Below, in pieces: positions 1-10,180 of a stretch of 64,000 nt of DNA (within the stretch, counting starts at the first letter, position 1; each line of letters starts with the position of its first letter). Source of the DNA: Hygrophila difformis (taxonomy: Eukaryota > Streptophyta > Magnoliopsida > Lamiales > Acanthaceae); the NCBI GenBank assembly GCA_030278955.1, contig JAOANR010000014.1, positions 20,524,068 through 20,588,067 on the forward strand. Direction: 5' to 3'. The notes beneath the pieces were generated by a model. The model did no database searches. It saw only the letters and a list, made by a program, of their open reading frames with translations, and was not told the DNA's origin. A program made the translations under genes and the position numbers.

Positions 1-503
1 GGCTGAAGTTAAGATTGTTCAGTTCCTCTTTGACTGGACCCGCATTTGTCTGGTTTGCATCCTTGCGGCCAAATTCAATTCAAAATTGGGCCGATCTCGA
101 GCGGGCATTTCACGACAGATTTTATACACCTCTGTCGCAGGTCAGTCTTGCAGATCTCACTAACGCTAAACAATTTGCCGATGAAACGGCAAGTACTTTT
201 ATCAATAGATTACAACGGCTGAAAGGCCGGTGCACCATAGCAATCCCGGATAGAGAAATAGCCAATATAGCAGTGTCTAATATGTTGCCAAAACTAAAGG
301 AACATTTAATTGTGCATGATGCGACTGATCTTGCCCAGCTGGCCGAGAAAGCGGCCCGCTTGGAAAAATTCTTCGAGGAACGAGACGAGAAGCGTCTACC
401 TATGCACGAGACTCGTTTTGGAGAATTGAAACACAATAAAGAGGAAGATGAACCTAGGGTGGTGGCCAAGGCAATAACCTTGGGTGATAAAAAACCTGGG
501 TAG
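1..503 (+). CDS. Ty3/gypsy gag polyprotein fragment (partial, 5' end off window)
   Basis: The frame is open from the first base of the window and stops at 501-503, so the true start lies upstream. The protein resembles the retrotransposon gag family (Retrotrans_gag): a capsid helix around GPAFVWFASL, then NWADLERAFHDRFY, then INRLQRLKG and a charged stretch RLEKFFEERDEKR. This is the capsid region that packages element RNA in virus-like particles in known Ty3/gypsy elements. No zinc knuckle is seen before the stop, and the frame ends in a lysine-rich tail. Downstream DNA loses coding character at once and becomes a GGCGGCC array, so pol appears deleted or replaced. Confidence 0.8.
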   Translation, partial: LKLRLFSSSLTGPAFVWFASLRPNSIQNWADLERAFHDRFYTPLSQVSLADLTNAKQFADETASTFINRLQRLKGRCTIAIPDREIANIAVSNMLPKLKEHLIVHDATDLAQLAEKAARLEKFFEERDEKRLPMHETRFGELKHNKEEDEPRVVAKAITLGDKKPG

Positions 504-539
504 TGGCCCTGGAACCGAGTCGACAGCGGCCTTGGAAGC

Positions 540-1300
540 CGAGTAGTCGGTGACTGAGGACACGCTCGGGGATGGCGGCCCTCCGGAAGAAAGAGGTAGC
601 GGCCTCCGGCCAAGGTGGTGGCGGCCTCTCTCCGGATCTTAGTGGCGGCCTTCGATGCGCGGCGGCCCTCCGACGGAGGAAGGCGGCGGCCTCTTAAGGG
701 AATGGCGGCCTTCGTGGAATGAGGATGGCGGCCTCTCGTGCTTGGGTGGTGGCCTCCGCAGAGCGATCTCCAACTGCGCAAGAACGGATGATGGTGGCGG
801 CCAAGCCGAAGGCGATGGCGGTCTCGCAGCGGCGGCCTTCAGGACGGCGGTCACGACGAGTTGGATGGGCGGCGGCTTCTTGAGTGGCGGCCTCCTCGCA
901 TAAGGCTGGCGGCCTCCTCGCACAAGTGAAGTGGCGGCCTTGTGGAAGAGATGGCGGCCTTGTATGGAGGGGTGGCGGCCTTGAGCGGAAAAGGTGGCGG
1001 CCAAGGCGATGAACACGGCGGCCTCTCGGGTGTGATGGGCGGCCTCCTATGCGAGGGTGGTGGCGGCCTCAAGCTTATGGAAGAGACGGCGGCCTTCGCT
1101 GGAGAGGTGGCGGCCTTCGATGGAGGGAGTGGCGGCCTTCGCTGGATGGGTGGCGGCCTCGTGCTCCTCGGACAGCGGCCAAGGCGGAAACAGGTGGCGG
1201 CCACAACGCAGAGCAGCGGCGGTCCAACCCGGGAGGCAGTGGCGGCTTCCGGAGCAAGCTAGCAGCCTGGCTCAGTGTGGACAGCGGCACCCGGCGGCGG
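540..1300. repeat. GGCGGCC-rich degenerate array
   Basis: Several dozen copies of a GTGGCGGCCTT-like core are spaced irregularly over about 760 bp, each followed by variable purine-rich filler. The result is a GC-rich, CpG- and CHG-rich block in otherwise AT-rich DNA. It keeps long frames open on both strands (Gly/Ala-rich on plus, Pro/Arg-rich on minus), which I attribute to the skewed composition. It sits between gag and the LTR, where pol would be expected. Confidence 0.75.
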
Positions 1301-1536
1301 CGGCCGGAAATCCCCTGGTGATGGCCGGCAACCGGAGTAAAAAGAGGATGAGGCGTAATGGGCCTGGACCTCCAAATCCGAAATTAAGCGCGCAAATTTG
1401 TCTTAAGATGCTAATCAGACAAAATGCGCGAGGGGGGCATCTGTTAACACCAACAAAAATACTAAGGTCCATATCTGTTAGTCCAATATTGGAGGCCCAT
1501 CTATTTTTGTAGATTGCTCGGCCCCGGGCAAAAACA

Positions 1537-2312
1537 TATCCGGAAGCGGGAGGACGCGTCTCCAAAAGCCCATATCCGGAAGCGGGAGGACGCGTCTCCA
1601 ACAGCCCATATCCGGAAGCGGGAGGACGTATCTCCAAAAGCCCATATCCGGAAACGGGAGGACGCGTCTCCAACAGCCCATATCCGGAAGGGGGAGGACG
1701 CGTCTCCAAAAGCCCATATCCGGAAGCGGGAGGACGCGTCTCCAACAGCCCATATCCGGAAGGGGGAGGACGCGTCTCCAACAGCCCATATCCGGAAGAG
1801 GGAGGACGCATTTTCAAAAGCCCATATCCGGAAGAGGGAGGACGCGTCTCCAAAAGCCCATATCCGGAAGCGGGAGGACGTATCTCCAAAAGCCCATATC
1901 CGGAAGCGGGAGGACGCGTCTCCAACAGCCCATATCCGGAAGGGGGAGGACGCGTCTCCAAAAGCCCATATCCGGAAGCGGGAGGACGCGTCTCCAAAAG
2001 CCCATATCCGGAAGGGGGAGGACGCATCTCCAACAGCCCATATCCGGAAGCGGGAGGACGCATCCGGAAGAGGGAGGACGCATTTTCAAAAGCCCATATC
2101 CGGAAGGAGGAGGACGCGTCTCCAAAAGCCCATATCCGGAAGAGGGAGGACGTATCTCCAAAAGCCCATATCCGGAAGCGGGAGGACGCGTCTCCAACAG
2201 CCCATATCCGGAAAGGGGAGGACGCGTCTCCAAAAGCCCATATCCGGAAGAGGGAGGACGCATTTTCAAAAGCCCATATCCGGAAGGGGAGGACGCATCT
2301 CCAAAAGCCAAC
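1537..2312. repeat. 36-bp minisatellite, about 22 units, inside the LTR
   Basis: The unit runs from catatccggaagcgggagg through acgcgtctccaaaagcc (36 bp). I count about 22 units, one shortened near 2060. Variants alternate aaaag/aacag, cgcgtctcc/cgtatctcc/cgcattttc and gcggg/ggggg/gaggg. Because 36 is a multiple of three, the array stays open as HIRKREDASPKA on plus and as a Pro/Gly/Tyr-rich repeat on minus. I regard both as accidental. It lies 250-1000 bp upstream of the LTR TATA box. Confidence 0.95.
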
Positions 2313-2558
2313 AACCCGGACGATGGAGGCCCAAGAGATGGTGGAGGCCGTCCGTGAGGATGGAGGCCGTTGTAAGGTGGAGGCCGTATAGAGCCAAATC
2401 ACCACGCCGCTAGCTACCACACCCTAGGCGCCTTAGAAGTCAAGGAAGATCAATCGCGTATCTGTAGGCGGCGATATTCGTCAAGGCAGGCGGCCGCGAA
2501 AATTAAGGAAAGATGGTGACTGGCGTGGAAAAGGAATGCGAGGCAGTCCTCCTCCCCT

Positions 2559-2566
2559 TATAAAAG
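2559..2566 (+). promoter_or_regulatory. LTR TATA box
   Basis: TATAAAAG within cctccccttataaaaggagg, about 225 bp before the LTR end and just downstream of the minisatellite. Position and sequence fit a Pol II core promoter driving element RNA; transcription would start near 2590. Confidence 0.65.
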
Positions 2567-2785
2567 GAGGAGATGCGAGAAAGAGGAAAGGGCATTCAAC
2601 CACACCCATCCTCAGAGGATTTTCTTTGTTTCTGCATTTTATTTCATTCTGCACTTTTAATTCCCGTTTTTACATTTCTGCAAAATTTTCCATTCCTTTA
2701 CAGCTTTGTTTAGATTCTCATAATTCCCTTGGTAATCCTTGTAATTCTCTTCAAATATTGTTCAATCAAAAATTCTCGGTTAACA

Positions 2786-2826
2786 CACGTCAAGAAGGAA
2801 TTATGTTGAACCGCCATTTACCCAGA
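2786..2826 (-). pseudogene. Relic of the 3' end of the glycerol-3-phosphate transporter
   Basis: About 40 bp matches the last codons of the transporter exon at 10915-10953 in the same orientation (shared gaaggaattatg, then tgaaccgccatttaccc, with few mismatches). It starts exactly where the LTR ends, so the retrotransposon seems to have landed at or near the stop codon of a lost transporter copy. Sequence to the right no longer matches the transporter. Confidence 0.6.
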
Positions 2827-5800
2827 AGGGTGATTCATTTGGTACCACATGATTACACGAACATATAATGCAACACTGAGAGATTCATTTGGTAAACCAC
2901 GTAACTTATCATGTTTTAGATATGTTGTTCTTGCTTTATTGTGCTGTTTTCATGTATGAAAGTACTTAGTACTGACAGATATCACGTACACTTACTTAAG
3001 ACTTGGGAGGGTGATTCCGATTCTCTAAAAGTGCTATAATGAAGATCAAATTCTGAGGAAGTGAGGATGCTTATTAATTTTTTCTTAGAAAACAAATTCT
3101 TGTACTCAAAGATTAGATCTGATGTCTTTGATCATATTTGACGTACTAGAGTAGCAGGTTGTTAATCAACACTTGCATGCTTAGAATCTAGTTCACATTT
3201 TCAGTGTACTTCCACCTTCTGACCTTCATATTCAAGTTTTCTGAATATACTACTACGGTTATTGGTTATATGAAGTGATTGCCTATTAGTCTAGCCTTTT
3301 GCTGCTAGTTGATAGTATTAGCTGATTGCTTACTCAGTTGATTCTACTATTGTTTGCTTATAATTATGTGTTTAGTAAAATAGCTAATTGTTGTTTGAAC
3401 ACATGTAAAAAAGTTATAATCCATTCTGAAACGCCTTACCCAATTTTCAAAATTATCTTCGGCCCAATAAGCATATGAAAAGGTGTTTGTAAGTTTCTTA
3501 GAATGTTGGCGATTCTAATGCTCTTTTTAGTAGACTCAATCATTTTTTTTTTAGAAGTACTCCTCGTCCTTGCTAAAGAAAAAAGAAAATCTAAACACAC
3601 AATTGAACAGAATGTTGCATGTTGTGGTGGAAAGACTTATATCCTTCGTAGTAAAAGTCAACTGATTTTGGAATCTGAATCGGGTTTAACATCTTGAGGT
3701 TTAAATCATTGCATCTACCTCCTCAAAAAGATCAAATGCCACATTTCCGGTTTAATTGCATGAAATGTTTTTTTTTTTTTAGCAGTCATGAGTTATACAC
3801 AGGTTGAGAACTTTTTTACTTTCAGAATAGTCAAAAAATTTATTCTGTTTTTGCTTTTCTAACCATCTTCTCATGTACTATGGTGGTATTTTAGCCCCAA
3901 AAGATCATCAAAAGATAGATTATGTGCAAGTAATGGGTAACGCTGGACTTTATACAAATTTTTTTATGATGTCATGAAATTCCATGATTGTTAGGTTAAT
4001 CGATTTTCTATGTAGTGTAAACCACAAAAATGGTGTTGTGCAGTGCATACAAACTAGATTTTCTATAAACTCATTCATCATTTTATTATTAACACATGTT
4101 TTGTGCAAGCAATAAAGGGTATTTATTGTGGACGATTATAGTTATACTAACCTTTGTGCAGTACAAGAGTTTTTGTATAAACATCATATGATTCTTCTCA
4201 ATCTTTGTCAACTATTATACCCCTTTAGTAAACTAGTCAAAACCTCATTATATACATATCTTGTTTCAAGAAATCTTAAGAATGATTTGTGCTTCCTCTG
4301 CACTTTCTGTCCATAAGCCATGAAATGTCCACAACAATTGCTAAAAGGCCACCAACATTTTTCTGGAGAACTATAATAATGGGATTATTTTTGAAATGAG
4401 AACAAACACAAAGAACACAATTTAAGACATTTGTTCTAAATGTGTTGACAGAAACAAAAGATCATCGAATATAGGGAGTACTAGACAAGGAATCAAAGCA
4501 CCTAGGAAACAGTAATAAGTACTAGTACATTGTTTTCTATGTACTCTTTGCCTACCAATATCATAGTAAGTACTCCCATGTGTGATAATATAGGTTTGGG
4601 CGTCAACAGCGCCGGAAAACATCATCATTTCATCTAAACAAGGGGAAGGGAGGATGATGCTAAATTAAAGAAAAATCAGAAAATTGGGAACACCTCATAT
4701 CAACAATTGATATAGTGATAGAAGAGCATTTTACATCGATACATGAATCCTCAAGAACACAAACTTAAGGTGACCACTTAAACAAAACACCTTTTGATAG
4801 GTGGGAACAAACAACCAACCAACAACCAACCATGTCCCTGTTGGCCTATGTATGAGCACAAGAGGCTTGCAAAAATGGATAAATAATTCAAGGAATCAAC
4901 TCAATTGCAGTCCAAAGACCATTTATACCTTGGGAAAAATCCAATAATACATCAGCCTACATAATTTCCAAGGAAGCAAATGAGGTTTACAGTGGAGATT
5001 CATGGAAATGCAATCATTAGTATGGAAGGAAAGTGAACAAGATCAATTCTACCGCGAAATTCTTTCAGTCTTTCCTCCACCACCACTCGGATTTCTTGGA
5101 CAAGATCGGAATTTCGCAAAGAAAATGCAAAACTTCATCCATAGACGCTGGGATTATGAGCGTTCTAGCATTTCGTGATGTTGAGCATTGGAAAATTGTA
5201 TATTTCGGAAAACAAACAAGAAGCAACTACATTGAGAGAGTTTAGCGTTGGGAAAGAGAGTTCGAGAAACAAACTCAAGCCAGCTCTTTCCAACCTTAAA
5301 CTCTCTTCATTAGGCAATTGAGATCCAATAGATTTTCGGTTAAACTGACGGAACTAGAATTGAAATTACTTGTTACCCTGTTAAATTTCTTATAGGTTGG
5401 CCTAAACGTCTTTGGTTGTCAATATATGAGATCATACTGGGTAGGCAAAGAAGCAGTAATATTTCGTAAATAAGTAGAACAAAGGATTTCCTTGTGGATA
5501 TATGTGCAGTGCCATATCTTGTCATGAATTTTGTAAGTAGTTTGGCACATATGATATGGGGCTTTCCATTCGGACACTGTCTCACTGGCCAAATGTTTTA
5601 CTGTTAGTCTGTTTATACTGAAATGATATACTGTATCAAACTAGTACTCCATAATAATGATAATTACAAAGCCATGTAAAATTCTGCTCCACTATTTAAG
5701 ACACATCTTTAATCAAAAGACTGCAATTTTAAATGGCCAAAATGGAGAACAGCTTGAGACACATCTTTAAGACACATCTTTAATCAAAAGGCTAATACTA

Positions 5801-6042
5801 ATAATTACTATGAAGCAAAAACTAAGCATAGCCATCCACAACTTCAAGTAAGCTAATTAAGATGAAGATTCCCAAAAGATTTCTGGAATTGAAAAACAGC
5901 TTGAGCAAAGCCAATATGCAGCACAGAGGACAAACCATCATCATCAGTAGATTGAGAGTCTAGAGGCTACACGGCCAATTTAAGACTATGCAAAATGCAG
6001 AAGCCCACATACACATTACTACAAAATACTAGTAGTAGTCAT
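2827..6042. other. Intergenic, AT-rich, no recognisable gene
   Basis: Only short frames of no recognisable family occur (for example 5033-5245 plus and 5373-5585 minus). The stretch holds direct-repeat copy A (4008-4240) and, from about 5640, the 3' flank of F-box copy 1, which matches 37.64-37.99 kb. A short local duplication of gacacatctttaatcaaaag lies near 5700 and 5775. Confidence 0.6.
4008..4240. repeat. Direct repeat copy A (uninterrupted version)
   Basis: This matches 9741-9853 plus 10183-10270 closely, with shared blocks such as tgtaaaccacaaa, ttattaacaca, ggacgattata and gattcttctcaatctttgtc. In this copy the two halves are adjacent; in copy B they are separated by about 330 bp of plastid-like DNA. 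Copies A and B flank F-box gene copy 1 in the same orientation. Confidence 0.85.
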
Positions 6043-7440
6043 TCACCAGTCTGTGTCATAGTACTGATCAGAGTCTACCTTACCATAATCTTCATACCAG
6101 TCTGTGTCATAGTACTGATCAGAGTCTACCTTACCATAATCCATATAACACTCAAAATAATCTTCATCCTCGTCCATCACGTACGCCTTCAACCTGCAAA
6201 ACCAAATGAACTATCAAGACCGGAGTTTTAAATATATTAACTAAGAACCATTACCGGATGGAGTCTCGTTCGAGACTTACATGTACTCTTTCACTCTCTT
6301 TCTCTTTCTCTTTCTCTTACCTGCTGCCAAGCTTCCACCACTCACACTCACATGATCATCAAGATGAAATAGGCTTGCCGGCCAAATTTGAGCAGAATAT
6401 TCACGCTTAAAAAGCTGAGGAATAAAAACCTGGTTAATAATACCTTTGAAAGAGTTCCACCAATAGAACAGATCCCCGCCCTGGAAAACGAGCTCCCCTT
6501 TGCTCTCCCAATAAGCTATCGGCCTTGCATTGAACAATCTATCCTTTCGAAATGCAGGCTGCCCAGGCGGTGGAAACAATTTCGTCCACTTCTCCTCTCC
6601 CTTCATCACCCATACAGAGAAACCTTGTCGAACAGTGGTGTAACTAAAAGCCAAGTACCCATCCAAAACACTCACTCGCAGGTCTGATAATCCTCGTGAT
6701 CCAAACTTGATCTCTTCAACTGGCCCCGGCGGTAGAGGCAAGACCCGGTACTCCTCCATAGAAACATTCAGTGCAAGTATGGAATCCATTGTTATCCAAT
6801 ACAATGAACCATTCAGATAAAGTCCGGAACCATGCCAATGCCAACCTCTAACAGTGGGGGAATCCTGGATCTTCTTCCAAGAATTTTCCTTCAGACTGTA
6901 GAATAGAGTTCCATAACCTTTACCGTTTCCTAGCATATATATCCTGACAACTTTGTAGTCATCTCCGACGGGGTCATACCCAAGCCCACTTCCAGCCAAG
7001 CTGAAACTGACTTTGGGGTTGGGCTCAGGCACCACGTGGAATTCCCGTGTTAGAGGATTCCAGACTGCCCAGGATTTCTTCTTTAGTTCATCGTTGAAAA
7101 TGAGGAAGAGGCCGTTGCAGGAGGCGACGGGTAGACGTGTGAGACGGGGAATTCCTTGGCAGGCCAAAACCTTGACGGGAGTGACTTGAATGCGCTGACA
7201 GGAGGTCATACAAGTGTGGTAGCGGAGGGAGTCCCAGGGAAAGGAGAAGAGGCGGGTGCCATTCGAGTTCCGGAAGAGGATATTGGTAGGGGAGTGTTTG
7301 GCGATGGCGTGGGACCTGATAAAGGAGGGGTCGTCGATGATGCTCCGCCACGACTTGCAGACTGCTCGGAATCGGAGAAGGGATTGGGCGGGGAGGCGGC
7401 TGAGTATTTCTGGGAACAATTCGGAGGGAAAATGGGACAT
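6043..7440 (-). CDS. F-box protein of the FBA (F-box associated) type, copy 1
   Basis: Two exons, 7440-6281 and 6193-6043, are joined across an 87-bp GT..AG intron (436 aa). The N-terminal F-box (residues about 1-45) contains LFPEILSRLPAQSLLRFRAV and a CKSW motif, the Skp1-binding surface of SCF ubiquitin ligases. An FBA/kelch-like beta domain follows, with the landmarks SCNGLF, WNPLTREF, GSGLGYDP and DDYKVV. Such proteins recruit substrates for ubiquitination; the substrate is unknown. A basic run encoded by a CTTTCT-type repeat precedes the splice site, and the second exon encodes an acidic Tyr/Asp tail. In this copy a 17-codon unit of that tail is tandemly duplicated. A TATA-like tract lies near 7500. 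The paralog is at 36267. Confidence 0.88.
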
Positions 7441-7845
7441 TTTGTGAAGAAACTGAAATGGGCAAAATATACAGTATATTTAGTTTTATACTACTACTGC
7501 ATATATATATAGTGTGAAAAAATAGGGTTATTTTATCGAATTGAAAAAGGGAGAAACTTTGTGGTGTTTGAGGAGAAAAAAAGGAGGGAACTTTCCCTCC
7601 AAATCAATAACTATACAGTAAAAAAGAAAAAGAATGTAATATCACTCTCAACACCAACTTACTACATCAATAGTTATTTATCAAAAAAAAATAATAATAA
7701 ATAAATTAGGGGTGGGGATTTGACACAATGGTGAATGATTCCGACTTCCAACAATTAGATTAAGGGTTTGATTCTACTAGGGCCGTCTAATCATTCTCGG
7801 TAGCTCTGTTCTTAAAAAAAAATCAGGCCTTCTTAACATAAACTA

Positions 7846-8099
7846 CCCCTTTCTTACTATTTGTCACGGACCCACATTTAATTCAACTCAATACATATTT
7901 TTAATCATTAATAACTCAAATTGCGTACAATTAAAAAATTATTAAAATTGATATCCTAAATCTATGCGATTAGATGAATCTAACAAGATCTCACTTGACT
8001 ATATTTTATCTTATATAATTGTATTAAAAGTCGAATCAAAGTTAATTAATAAACAGTGACAAAACCCCCTACGTGTCAATTATAAAGGAACGGAGGAAG
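7846..8099 (+). mobile_element. Stowaway-type MITE (family 1)
   Basis: About 254 bp. It carries the family core (taatctaacaagatctcactt type, then attttatcttatataattg, then aaagtcgaatcaaagtta) and ends ggaacggaggaag followed by TA. The left terminus is degraded (cccctttcttac). It is absent from the duplicate copy near 35.9 kb. Confidence 0.75.
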
Positions 8100-8700
8100 T
8101 ATGTAAATTAATTACAAATTTTTAAAATTATTTGTGAAACGGACACTATAATTTAAAAAATATTAAACTTAAAAAAAAATTAGCTCGAAATGTTACCTAT
8201 GAACGGCCGTAATTCTTTACAAATGAGTAAAAGTAAAAGAAAATACAGAAGTAAATAACAGAACAACTTTTTATTTGAAAAGAGCGCAGAATTAATAGAA
8301 TAGAATAATAGAATAATTTTTTTAAAAAATAGTTTATTAATTAATAGCACAAATTTTAAAAAAAAAACATAAAAATTTGGGGGCCCTTTTTTTGGCCCCG
8401 AATTTCCTAGCATGTATATAGGTTGTTTAGAAAAAAAATATCAAAAATTAAAAAATAGAACATCTAAAACTGTCGTCTGTATGTATTATTTTAGAAGATT
8501 ATTTAGATACTCGTTGTTTCTCTGATGTCAAAACAATTTTGGTAATATCTTTCTATTAATTATTAATTTTTTATTATCATGTAATGTTGGGCTTATATTA
8601 TTTAATTAATTATATTATATTTACAAAATATATAAGAATCTATTACTTCGTATTTTATAGATATAATGAGTCTTGAGTATTTCTTCAGTTGCCTCAGGCC

Positions 8701-9398
8701 TAGGGGTGAAAGTGGGCGGATAATATCCGCCCGATCCGACGCTGTATTCGATTATATTCGAATTTGGATTCGAATTTTTATATTCGGCGGATACGGGACA
8801 GGATATGGGATTGTAAATATCCGTCCGTATCCGAAAAATCCGAATATAATGCGGAAATTATCCGTATTTTCTATCCGAATATGCGAAATTTATATATATT
8901 TTTATATGTATGATAGTAGTATATTATATTAACTATAAAATAAATAAGTAATACTATATGTATAAATATAATCAAAAGCTTGAAAGCCATATGTAATTTA
9001 TTAAATCAAATCATATCAATCAACTCAACTACATCATTAGGTTCTTTGCATCAAAACTAGGTTCTTTGCATCAAAATTGTAGTATATAACATCTTGTAGT
9101 GATGTTATTTAGATGTTTTGAACGAAATAACTAAGGATTTTGGAAAATTTAAAAATTTAGTTTAGCTTACATAGTAGTATATTCCGATTTCACTTAAAAA
9201 ACTATAAAAAAAATTAATTTTAGTAATTATAAGATTATCCGAGTTAAAATCCGAATCCGTCTCGTATCCGTTTTCCGAAATATTCGAATTCGTATTTGTA
9301 TCCGGCCTATTCGTATCCGATTCAATATTCGACAAAAAATATGGGATAGGATACGAGATGAGTACTATCCGCCCGTATCCGTCCCGTTTTCACCCCTA
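8701..9398. mobile_element. hAT-type non-autonomous element rich in TATCCG motifs
   Basis: Termini are TAGGGGTGAAA and TTTTCACCCCTA. They are flanked by 8-bp ctcaggcc and ttcaggcc (one mismatch), as expected for hAT insertions. Subterminal regions are packed with short inverted motifs of the type atccg/cggat and attcgaat, and the centre is AT-rich without coding. A relative lies at 41387-41897. Confidence 0.8.
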
Positions 9399-9584
9399 TT
9401 CAGGCCCTACCAGTTGCCATATCATCACATCGTGTTTTTTTGTGCTGCAGCTCTTTCTTCTCTTTTGTAACAGTGAAGCAAACGGCTACATGATGATCCA
9501 GAAGCTTCCATTGCCATGAATCTCTTCCTTTGTTAAGAGCCTGTTTTTCTGAACTTATTTTCAGGACCTATTAATTATTCTTAT

Positions 9585-9655
9585 TAAAATCAGATCATAT
9601 CAAATCAGATTAGATCAGACTAGACCAGACCAGATCTTATAAAATGCAGATCAGA
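9585..9655. repeat. Degenerate CAGAT pentamer repeat
   Basis: Repeated cagatcatat, cagattagat and cagactagac words suggest a decayed pentanucleotide satellite. Nothing else is recognisable in 9410-9735. Confidence 0.6.
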
Positions 9656-9851
9656 ACACCTTATTTCAGACGAAGAGAATATGGCTAAGTTTTTTTTTTT
9701 TTTTTGTTACACAGCCAAGGTGGCTAGAATAAAGAATTTACACAATTTCTATGTGGTGTAAACCACAAATGGTTTTGTGCAGTGTATCCAAATTAGATCT
9801 CATATAAACCCATTCTTCATTATTAACACACTTTTTGTGCAGACAATATAG

Positions 9852-9911
9852 GGTATCGGTTATTCCCTACCTCGGGACCAAATTGGTTATTGGGCGGTGA
9901 AAATTGTAACA
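9852..9911 (+). pseudogene. petB: Plastid petB fragment (cytochrome b6), nuclear insert
   Basis: The plus frame reads GYSLPRDQIGYWAVKIVT, matching the conserved cytochrome b6 segment with W replaced by R. Only about 20 codons remain with no start or stop, so this is organelle-derived DNA and not a working gene. It forms the left end of the 330-bp insert in repeat copy B. Confidence 0.8.
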
Positions 9912-9997
9912 TGCTCAGCTCCACATATTCTTGTACGGTCAAAGGGGATCGATTCCGCAAAAGATGAGATCAGTAAAAGGCAATCACTGAAATTTTA

Positions 9998-10180
9998 TCC
10001 CATGCATATTGTATGGACCTCTGGTAGCACAAACAACAAAGTATCATAAATAGCTAATCCAGATATTACCCACCCGCCAGGATAATTTATAAACAAATAG
10101 TAGAAATCTTTGGCAGCATCCTGAATACTGAAGTATACCGTAAGACCAATAAGTTGATTTGAGATCTCGCTATCAACTTC
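9998..10180 (-). pseudogene. clpP: Plastid clpP exon fragment, nuclear insert
   Basis: The minus frame reads [13 protein letters not shown], then [17 protein letters not shown] and PEVHTICMG, which are conserved blocks of the plastid-encoded ClpP protease subunit. About 61 codons are present. The frame then meets a stop just before the expected catalytic-serine region, so the fragment is dead. It is separated from the petB fragment by about 85 bp that I cannot assign. In plastid genomes clpP and petB lie in neighbouring but not adjacent transcription units, so the insert looks like a mosaic. Confidence 0.85.

Larger units (their letters stand above)
1..2785 (+). mobile_element. Gag-only LTR retrotransposon, 3' part (left end outside window)
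   Basis: A gag fragment is followed by repeat-rich non-coding DNA, a purine-rich tract at about 1431-1437 and an LTR starting TGTTAACA and ending GGTTAACA. No protease, reverse transcriptase, RNase H or integrase is visible between gag and the LTR, where an autonomous Ty3/gypsy element would carry pol. This is the layout of non-autonomous gag-only elements that depend on a partner's enzymes (inference). The left end, 5' LTR, primer-binding site and left target duplication lie outside the window. The right boundary abuts DNA resembling the end of the transporter gene at 10920. Confidence 0.75.
1442..2785 (+). repeat. Long terminal repeat (3' LTR) of the gag-only element
   Basis: The segment begins TGTTAACACC directly after a purine tract (aggggggcat) and ends CGGTTAACA, giving the inverted TG..CA termini expected of an LTR. 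It contains a 36-bp minisatellite (1537-2312) in the putative U3, a TATA box at 2559-2566 and T-rich sequence downstream (about 2620-2760) suitable for R/U5. Length is about 1.34 kb. The partner LTR is outside the window, so the boundaries rest on termini, purine tract and promoter only. Confidence 0.7.
5640..8550 (-). repeat. Segmental duplication, copy 1 (F-box region)
   Basis: Collinear with 35190-37990 in inverted orientation. It covers distal upstream DNA (8440-8540 vs 35190-35280), promoter, both exons, intron and 3' flank. Differences include a Stowaway at 7846-8099 present only here, and a SINE and a different Stowaway present only in the other copy. Confidence 0.85.

Noticed and set aside
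1537..2312. CRISPR-like array
   Set aside because: Units are head-to-tail with no unique spacers, and the host is a plant nucleus; it is a minisatellite.
1272..2420. Minus-strand frame of about 382 codons and plus-strand frame of about 299 codons over the minisatellite
   Set aside because: Both follow from a 36-bp repeat with no stop in several frames, inside an LTR; no known domain and no intron or promoter logic.
8666..8932. Plus-strand 88-aa frame
   Set aside because: Lies in the terminal part of a hAT element and is composed of its repeated TATCCG words.
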